Source of the DNA: Syntrophaceae bacterium UBA1062
GTDB lineage: Bacteria > Desulfobacterota > Desulfomonilia > UBA1062
Length of the DNA: 9,333 nucleotides
Assembly (NCBI GenBank): GCA_002316295.1
Contig: DCDF01000162.1
Location: forward strand, 1 to 9,333
Direction: 5' to 3'
Below the pieces are notes generated by a model. That model was not told where the DNA came from. It did no database searches and was given only the letters and a program-made list of their open reading frames with translations. Shown here piece by piece: positions 6,051 through 9,333 of the stretch. Both the position numbers and the translations under genes were made by a program. Position 1 is the first letter of the stretch, and every line of letters begins with the position of its first letter.

Positions 6051-7223
6051 TCAAGCCCGTTCGAAGATCGTCGCCGGGGCCTGGCCTCCGCCGGTGCAGA
6101 GGGTGACCAGGGCATACTTCCCCTTGCGGCGCCTGAGCTCGTAAATCGCGCTCACGCTCAGGCGGCATCCGCTGTTGCCCACCGGATGACCCAGCGCCAG
6201 CGCTCCCCCGTTGACGTTGAGCCTGCTCATGTCCGCATCGAGCTCTTTGGCCCATGCGAGCGGGATCGGGGCGAACGCCTCGTTGACCTCGAAGATATCG
6301 ATGTCGCTCATGGAAAGCCCCGCCTTCGCGAGCACCTTGGGCGTCACGGTAATCGGGCCCGTGAGCATGAGGACCGGGTCAGAGCCTATCACTGCGCTGG
6401 CCGCCACCCGGGCCAGGGGGGTGAGGCCCAGCTCCCTGACCTTCTCGCCGCTCATGAGGACCATGGCGGACGCGCCGTCCGTTACCGTGCTGGAAAGGCC
6501 TGCAGTCATGAACTCGGTCCCGGGAAGCACCTTCAGGGTGTCCAGCGTCTCACGCGTGGTACCGGGCCGGATCGGCTCGTCGGTGGAGCACTCGATCTTC
6601 TTTCCCTCCTTGTCGAGGCCGGGCACGACGAGGATCTCCTCTGCAAATCTGCCTTCCACCGTCGCCCGGTGCGCCTTTTCGTGGCTGGAGACAGCGAAGT
6701 CCTGGCACTCTTCCTTGGTGATCCCCCACTTGTTCGCGATGAGCTGGGCGGAGGTCATCTGGCTGGGAAGACCGTACTTGTCCAGGTAGAACTTTCCGAA
6801 GGGGTGGCCGGCGTTGAGCCCGTTCGAAAGTGTGCAGTTCATGTCGGATGCGATGTTGTACTTCGACATGATCTCGCAGCCGCTGGCGATGATCACGTCG
6901 TGGATGCCCGACGCGATCATCCCGGTCGCAATCTGAATAGCCGACAGGCTGCTGCCGCACTGGCGGTTCACGGTGATGCCGCCGAGCGTCTCGGGGAGCT
7001 TGGAGGCGAGTACTCCCATGCGGGCCAGGGTAAACGCCTGCTCGCCCACCTGATAGACACAGCCGGCGATGACGTCGTCCACCAGAGACGGGTCCAGACC
7101 GATGCGCTCCACGGATGCATCCAGCACGAGGCCCAAAAGCTCGGGCGCAAGGTACTCTCGGAAGTATCCTTTCTGCTTGCCTACTGCGGTTCTGACGGCA
7201 CTGACGACAAACACATCCTTCAT
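6051..7223 (-). CDS. Thiolase (acetyl-CoA acetyltransferase / 3-ketoacyl-CoA thiolase)
   Basis: A 390-residue thiolase that cleaves 3-ketoacyl-CoA to acetyl-CoA and a shortened acyl-CoA, or runs in reverse to condense acetyl-CoA units. The nucleophile is Cys89 in RQCGSS; the second catalytic pair is His346 (GHPVGNSG) and Cys376 (CTGGGQA), with the NEAF motif also present. These positions are within two residues of the well-studied Zoogloea enzyme (Cys89, His348, Cys378). Motifs do not separate the degradative from the biosynthetic type; the ligase upstream on the same strand favours fatty-acid degradation. The start at 7223 is set by AGGAGG (complement of 7230-7235) six bases upstream and by the canonical MKDVFVVSAVRT start; an in-frame start 30 codons earlier would encode the palindromic leader and is rejected. 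No terminator separates its end from sufB. Confidence 0.94.
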   Translation of the reverse strand: MKDVFVVSAVRTAVGKQKGYFREYLAPELLGLVLDASVERIGLDPSLVDDVIAGCVYQVGEQAFTLARMGVLASKLPETLGGITVNRQCGSSLSAIQIATGMIASGIHDVIIASGCEIMSKYNIASDMNCTLSNGLNAGHPFGKFYLDKYGLPSQMTSAQLIANKWGITKEECQDFAVSSHEKAHRATVEGRFAEEILVVPGLDKEGKKIECSTDEPIRPGTTRETLDTLKVLPGTEFMTAGLSSTVTDGASAMVLMSGEKVRELGLTPLARVAASAVIGSDPVLMLTGPITVTPKVLAKAGLSMSDIDIFEVNEAFAPIPLAWAKELDADMSRLNVNGGALALGHPVGNSGCRLSVSAIYELRRRKGKYALVTLCTGGGQAPATIFERA

Positions 7224-7256
7224 GTGAGTCCTCCTGATGTAGAGTATGATCCCGCC

Positions 7257-7280
7257 GCCGGCCAGGGGCCCCAGGCCGGC
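7257..7280. repeat. 24-bp near-perfect palindrome in the thiolase leader
   Basis: GCCGGCC (7257-7263) and GGCCGGC (7274-7280) flank an inner GGGGCCCC, with a single A/A mismatch pair at 7264 and 7273. It lies 33 bases before the thiolase start, so it would be a very stable hairpin in the 5' leader of the mRNA. There is no T-run, so it is not a standard terminator. It could stabilise the mRNA, affect translation or be a protein-binding site. Confidence 0.6.
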
Positions 7281-7309
7281 TCGTATGGATCTTATTGTAT
7301 TACTATATG

Positions 7310-7338
7310 TCATTACTGGAGCATGCTTGATAAGTCAA
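7310..7338 (-). promoter_or_regulatory. Candidate thiolase promoter
   Basis: On the minus strand TTGACT (complement of 7333-7338) is a 5/6 -35 match; 17 bases on is TAATGA (complement of 7310-7315), a weak -10. A better -10-like TATAGT is the complement of 7303-7308 but has no -35 at a good distance. The surrounding AT-rich island supports a promoter somewhere here, giving a leader of about 80 bases that contains the palindrome. Confidence 0.3.
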
Positions 7339-7390
7339 ACAATTTCTTATAATTGGAAAGAAAATATCCAGAATTTATACATGATGTGAA

Positions 7391-7409
7391 ATGACTTCCC
7401 GGGGGTCAT
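7391..7409. promoter_or_regulatory. ATGAC/GTCAT dyad upstream of the thiolase promoter
   Basis: ATGAC (7391-7395) and GTCAT (7405-7409) are inverted around a CCCGG-type core. The 19-base sequence is symmetric except for two T/G pairs, which would be wobble pairs in plus-strand RNA. It lies about 50 bases upstream of the candidate thiolase -35. The form is that of a dimeric regulator's operator, but I recognise no family consensus. Confidence 0.3.
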
Positions 7410-7463
7410 GCAGTCGCGGACAGGACTCCCGGGGACGGGCGGCACGGATGTGACATGAAAGCA

Positions 7464-7534
7464 GCTCCGATCTGACAGGGCGATGTCGCCTTTTCGGAGG
7501 GTATCTGGTCAGATCTCAGCCGTCAGACCGGAGC
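7464..7534. repeat. Nested inverted repeat downstream of the ligase
   Basis: GCTCCGATCTGAC (7464-7476) and GTCAGACCGGAGC (7522-7534) are 13-base inverted repeats with one mismatch, which becomes a G-U wobble in minus-strand RNA, so the stem is fully paired there. Inside the 45-base loop are a second partner for the same left arm (GTCAGATC, 7508-7515), a third partial one (TCGGAG, 7494-7499, pairing with CTCCGA at 7465-7470) and a GGCG-ATGT-CGCC hairpin (7479-7490) followed by TTTT on the plus strand. It begins 34 bases after the ligase stop. It may protect or form the 3' end of the ligase mRNA, or be a small structured RNA. Pairing is seen; function is unknown. Confidence 0.5.
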
Positions 7535-7568
7535 CGTGTTGTGAAACCTTGTGCAGGGCGACTTATTT

Positions 7569-9074
7569 CTAACTCAGGGCAATGCCTCGCTTCAAAATTT
7601 TCCCGGTGGACGTCTTCGGCAGCTCTTTCATGACCTTGACCACCCGCGGGTACTTGTACGGCGCTACACGCTCCTTCACATACTGCTTGATGTCCTCGGC
7701 CGTCAGCGAGGACCCCTCGCGGAGCACCACCGCGGCTGCAACCTCTTCACCCAGATCCTGATGCGGCACCGCAATGACCGCGGCCTCCAGAATGTCGTCG
7801 ATGGTGTAGAGGACCTCTTCGATTTCACGGGGATACACGTTGTATCCGCCTCTGATGATCAGGTCTTTCTTCCTGTCCACGATATAGATGTAGCCGTCTT
7901 CGTCCATCTTGGCGAGATCACCGGTGTGCAGCCACCCGCCCCTCATGGTGACGGCCGTGGCCTCCGGCTGGTTCAGATATCCTTTCATGACTCCCGGCCC
8001 CGATACGATCAGCTCCCCCACCTCTCCGGCCGGCACATCCTGGTCGTTGTCGTCCACGATTCGGGCCTTGAAGGGCGGGATCGGCAGGCCGATAGACCCC
8101 GGCCTGGTCGGTCTGCCGAAGGGGTTCTCCACACAGGTCGGAGAGCACTCCGTCAGTCCGTAGCTTTCGTAGATCGTTGCGTTGAACGCCTTTTCGAAGC
8201 GGTGCAGAATCTCAACGGGAAGAGATGCGCCGCCCGAGATGCAGAATCGCAGGCCCGAACGTTTCGGCGGCCTGACCCCCGCGAGCTCGACCAGCCTGTT
8301 GACCATGGTCGGCACGGCATACAGAAGAGTGCTCTTTTCCTCCTCGATCGCCTTGAACACCTCTTCAGCGTTGAACTTCTCGAACATGAGCATGGTCAGG
8401 CCCTGATAGATCGAGATATTCATCGAGTGCGTCTGGCCGTAGCAGTGGAAGAGAGGAAGTACGCTCAATACCACATCGTCCTGCTCCGTATACCTCACGG
8501 CCGCGATGACCTCGGCATCTTTCATGAGGTTGTAGTGCGTCAGAACAGCGCCCTTCGGCAGGCCTGTGGTGCCGCTCGTATACATGACGATCCAGGGGTC
8601 GTCCGAGTTTGTCTGGTAAACCGGATACTCTCCTGCATCCTTCACAAAGAGATCGTTGAACGGGATGAATCCGGCCGGAGGATTTTGGCCTTCAGCCACC
8701 TTGATCCTGATTTCCGGTATTGCGTCAAGGACGGGCCCGGCTTCCGCCAAATAGTCGCTGTGGCCTATGAACGCCTTTGCCCCCGAGTCACGGAAGCTGT
8801 ACTCGAGCTCCCGTTTTTTGTAGATCGGGTTCACCGGGACCACGACCGCCCCGATCTTCGCAAGCGCATAATACGCTATCGGCCAGCTCGGAGAGTCGGG
8901 CGTCATCAGAACGCATACGTCACCCGGCTTGAGCCCCTTTCGGCTGAGCCCATGGGCCAGCGCATCGACCTTGGCATTCATCTCGCGGTAGGTCATGGTG
9001 CTGCCTTTAAATCTGATCGCGGGCCGGTCAGGAACCCGTGCCGCTGTATTTGTCAGAAAGCTGGCAATATTCAT
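7569..9074 (-). CDS. Long-chain fatty acid--CoA ligase (AMP-forming)
   Basis: A 501-residue acyl-adenylate-forming enzyme that activates a carboxylic acid, probably a fatty acid, to its CoA thioester using ATP. Core motifs in order: A3 phosphate loop YTSGTTGLPKG (165-175), A5 YGLTEC (305-310), A7 HTGD (383-386), A8 hinge DRKKDLIIRGGYNVYPREIE (400-419) and A10 PKTSTGKILKR (486-496) with the catalytic Lys492. The length is normal for the compact FadD-like/medium-to-long-chain group and the motifs are intact. There is no signal peptide or membrane segment. The ATG at 9074 follows GGGAGG (complement of 9080-9085). It starts 23 bases after the stop of the partial upstream gene, so the two are probably co-transcribed. 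Exact chain length or an aromatic substrate cannot be excluded. Confidence 0.94.
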   Translation of the reverse strand: MNIASFLTNTAARVPDRPAIRFKGSTMTYREMNAKVDALAHGLSRKGLKPGDVCVLMTPDSPSWPIAYYALAKIGAVVVPVNPIYKKRELEYSFRDSGAKAFIGHSDYLAEAGPVLDAIPEIRIKVAEGQNPPAGFIPFNDLFVKDAGEYPVYQTNSDDPWIVMYTSGTTGLPKGAVLTHYNLMKDAEVIAAVRYTEQDDVVLSVLPLFHCYGQTHSMNISIYQGLTMLMFEKFNAEEVFKAIEEEKSTLLYAVPTMVNRLVELAGVRPPKRSGLRFCISGGASLPVEILHRFEKAFNATIYESYGLTECSPTCVENPFGRPTRPGSIGLPIPPFKARIVDDNDQDVPAGEVGELIVSGPGVMKGYLNQPEATAVTMRGGWLHTGDLAKMDEDGYIYIVDRKKDLIIRGGYNVYPREIEEVLYTIDDILEAAVIAVPHQDLGEEVAAAVVLREGSSLTAEDIKQYVKERVAPYKYPRVVKVMKELPKTSTGKILKRGIALS

Positions 9075-9097
9075 TGCATCCTCCCTCTTGGTATTTT

Positions 9098-9333
9098 TTA
9101 TTTTCTGTCCTGATTCTTCTCTTCAATCCATGCTCTGGCATCATGTTCGGAGGTGATGAGGCGGACCGGCCGGCCGGAGAAGGGGGCGGTGTCGACGCAG
9201 GCTGCAGGGCAGCCGCAGACGATCAGGACGCACTGCGCCTCTTTACTGTCGGGCTCCACAAAGCTCACCGCATCCTTCAGCGCCTCCTTCATCCCCGCCA
9301 CCGCCTCCACCCGGTCGTACCGCGGCCTGCATC
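9098..9333 (-). CDS. C-terminal part of a cysteine-rich protein with a CGCPxxC motif (partial)
   Basis: A minus-strand frame open from the right edge to a stop at 9098-9100, so the visible 78 residues are the end of a gene that begins outside the window (a GTG at 9308-9310 could instead start a 70-residue protein, but it has no clear ribosome site). The visible part has an amphipathic helix-like stretch (VEAVAGMKEALKDAV), then QCVLIVCGCPAACVD, a hydrophobic strand leading into a CXCXXXC cluster suited to binding a metal or an Fe-S cluster, and ends VRLITS followed by a charged helix (EHDARAWIEEKNQ). I do not recognise the family. It lies 23 bases upstream of the ligase and is probably in the same operon. 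Confidence 0.7.
   Translation of the reverse strand, partial: CRPRYDRVEAVAGMKEALKDAVSFVEPDSKEAQCVLIVCGCPAACVDTAPFSGRPVRLITSEHDARAWIEEKNQDRK

Larger units (their letters stand above)
7224..7568. other. Structured intergenic region between ligase and thiolase
   Basis: 345 bases with no supported gene. From the thiolase outward it holds the thiolase ribosome site, a GC-rich 24-bp palindrome, an AT-rich island (about 7285-7380) with promoter-like hexamers on both strands, a 19-base dyad with an adjacent partial direct repeat (TCCCGGGG at 7397-7404 and 7427-7434), and a 71-bp nested inverted repeat. Its base composition swings sharply compared with the flanking genes. Confidence 0.6.

Noticed and set aside
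5967..7352. A 461-residue plus-strand open frame opposite the thiolase
   Set aside because: The thiolase on the other strand has all its catalytic motifs and a strong ribosome site; the plus frame has none.
7391..7434. TCCCGGGG direct repeats as a CRISPR-like or iteron array
   Set aside because: There are only two short copies with different flanks and no regular spacing beyond them.
7551..9113. A 520-residue plus-strand open frame opposite the ligase
   Set aside because: It is a shadow of the acyl-CoA ligase, rich in Arg and His with no motif.

Overview
The window looks like a piece of a GC-rich chromosome from an anaerobic bacterium. A sulfate-reducing or syntrophic member of the Desulfobacterota (former Deltaproteobacteria) fits best, but this is inference. 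The pointers are an oxygen-sensitive radical-SAM sulfatase maturase, a stripped-down SufC-SufB iron-sulfur pair, and a fatty acyl-CoA ligase next to a thiolase. Codon third positions are strongly G/C, so long antisense open frames are common and were discarded. I see no transposon, phage gene, CRISPR array, tRNA or rRNA.

Layout. Bases 1-437 are a leader with no convincing gene; they hold a candidate -35 and a dyad with a T-run just before the first operon. Bases 438-3753 (+) are a tightly packed three-gene operon: a Tat-exported, probably lipid-anchored Cys-type sulfatase; an unrecognised multi-pass membrane protein; and the anaerobic sulfatase-maturating enzyme (anSME), which carries a SEC-C metal-binding tail. 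Bases 3754-4076 are a gene-free control region with a candidate promoter and a possible Rrf2/IscR-like half site. Bases 4077-6046 (+) are sufC and sufB, overlapping by 13 bp. Bases 6051-7223 (-) are a thiolase that converges on sufB with a 4-base gap. Bases 7224-7568 are a structured intergenic region with a near-perfect 24-bp palindrome, an AT-rich promoter island, a small dyad and a 71-bp nested inverted repeat. Bases 7569-9074 (-) are an acyl-CoA ligase, preceded 23 bases upstream by the C-terminal part of a cysteine-rich protein that runs off the right edge.

How the genes work together. In the first operon, anSME would convert Cys98 of the sulfatase to formylglycine in the cytoplasm before the folded enzyme leaves by the Tat route. 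The membrane protein between them may help anchor or assist the sulfatase, but this is a guess from position only. SufC and SufB form an ATPase/scaffold pair for Fe-S cluster assembly, which the three-cluster anSME would need, although nothing ties the two operons directly. The minus-strand ligase and thiolase fit activation and beta-oxidation (or condensation) of acyl-CoAs.

The most notable items are the sulfatase / membrane protein / SEC-C-tailed maturase cassette, the two-gene Suf system whose SufC has a cysteine-containing insertion and a CX2C tail, and the nested inverted repeat with competing pairing partners downstream of the ligase.
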